From Achromobacter xylosoxidans (GTDB lineage Bacteria > Pseudomonadota > Gammaproteobacteria > Burkholderiales > Burkholderiaceae_B): a DNA stretch of 64,000 bases. Shown in pieces: positions 63,896 through 64,000 of this stretch. The stretch is from NCBI RefSeq assembly GCF_014490035.1, contig NZ_CP061008.1:62001-126000 (forward strand), given 5' to 3'. Made by a program: the position numbers and the translations under genes. How positions within the stretch are numbered: the stretch's first letter is position 1; every line of letters begins with the position of its first letter. Below the pieces are notes generated by a model that saw only the letters and a program-made list of their open reading frames with translations, searched no databases and was not told where the DNA came from.

Positions 63896-64000
63896 TTACC
63901 GGGCCGGGCCGATACGCGGCTCCACGTAGCGTTCGCTGCGCGCTTCGCGGCGGACTTCGTCGCGTGGATCGCGCGGCTGGCGGTCGGACGACTCCAGAAT
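63896..64000 (-). CDS. C-terminal 34 residues of an unknown protein (cut by window edge)
   Basis: A minus-strand frame enters from the right edge and stops at TAA (63898-63896), 30 bases before a strong terminator, which supports it as a gene end. The visible part is highly charged and Arg/Pro-rich (SDRQPRDPRDEVRREARSERY then VEPRIGPAR) and looks like a disordered tail. Nothing about function can be said. Confidence 0.55.
   Translation of the reverse strand: MLESSDRQPRDPRDEVRREARSERYVEPRIGPAR

Overview
The window looks like chromosome of a GC-rich betaproteobacterium of the Alcaligenaceae (Achromobacter/Bordetella type). The grounds are three orphan Bug-type tricarboxylate receptors, a leucine-degradation block containing aceK and a LiuR-type MerR regulator, and codon use rich in G/C third positions. 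This assignment is inference from gene content; no marker gene was compared.

Layout. 1-3.9 kb: end of a PAS-domain protein, a Pro/Gly-rich small protein, a Bug receptor, an acetylornithine-type transaminase (argD) and a YegP-like protein. 3.9-12.9 kb: accessory island. It holds an HTH-Fic gene split by a complete IS66-family element (8-bp target duplication ATCCCACA), a row of four AATCAGCTCA operators in front of that gene, and, upstream on the same strand, a more AT-rich two-gene operon. I read that operon as the Hachiman anti-phage system: hamA, a DUF1837 PD-(D/E)XK nuclease, overlapping hamB, a Ski2-like helicase. A structured leader and a small unknown gene follow. 12.9-24.4 kb: acetyltransferase, small lipoproteins and secreted proteins, a partially duplicated and decayed gene, an isochorismatase-fold protein, an agmatine-deiminase-like protein, a LysR regulator and an SDR.

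24.4-30.6 kb: an iron cell-surface signalling set (ECF sigma, FecR, STN-containing TonB receptor) with a Fur-like box, plus an EntS-like exporter and a VOC protein. 30.7-43.3 kb: leucine/isovalerate catabolism (liuA, aceK, thiolase, carboxylase beta and alpha subunits). A liuR regulator lies nearby, and an identical 19-nt operator stands both in front of liuA and in front of liuR. An M20 amidohydrolase, Bug receptor, YnfA and an MBL-fold hydrolase are interspersed. 43.3-53.9 kb: Bug receptor, LysE exporter, nitroreductase, metC-like lyase, a periplasmic binding protein with an alpha/beta hydrolase, dsbA, a SPOR protein, argS and two small conserved genes.

53.9-60 kb: a ugp-type ABC importer with a GpdQ-like phosphodiesterase and a LacI regulator. 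Two LacI-like palindromes suggest local control of glycerophosphodiester uptake and hydrolysis. 60.3-64 kb: amidase, leuA preceded by a leader that looks like a leucine attenuator (41-codon peptide with three CTA codons and mutually exclusive stems), and the tail of an unknown gene. The most interesting signals are the IS66-split HTH-Fic gene with its operator array next to the Hachiman operon, the leuA leader, the LiuR operators, and two structured intergenic elements (12.4 kb and 34.5 kb).
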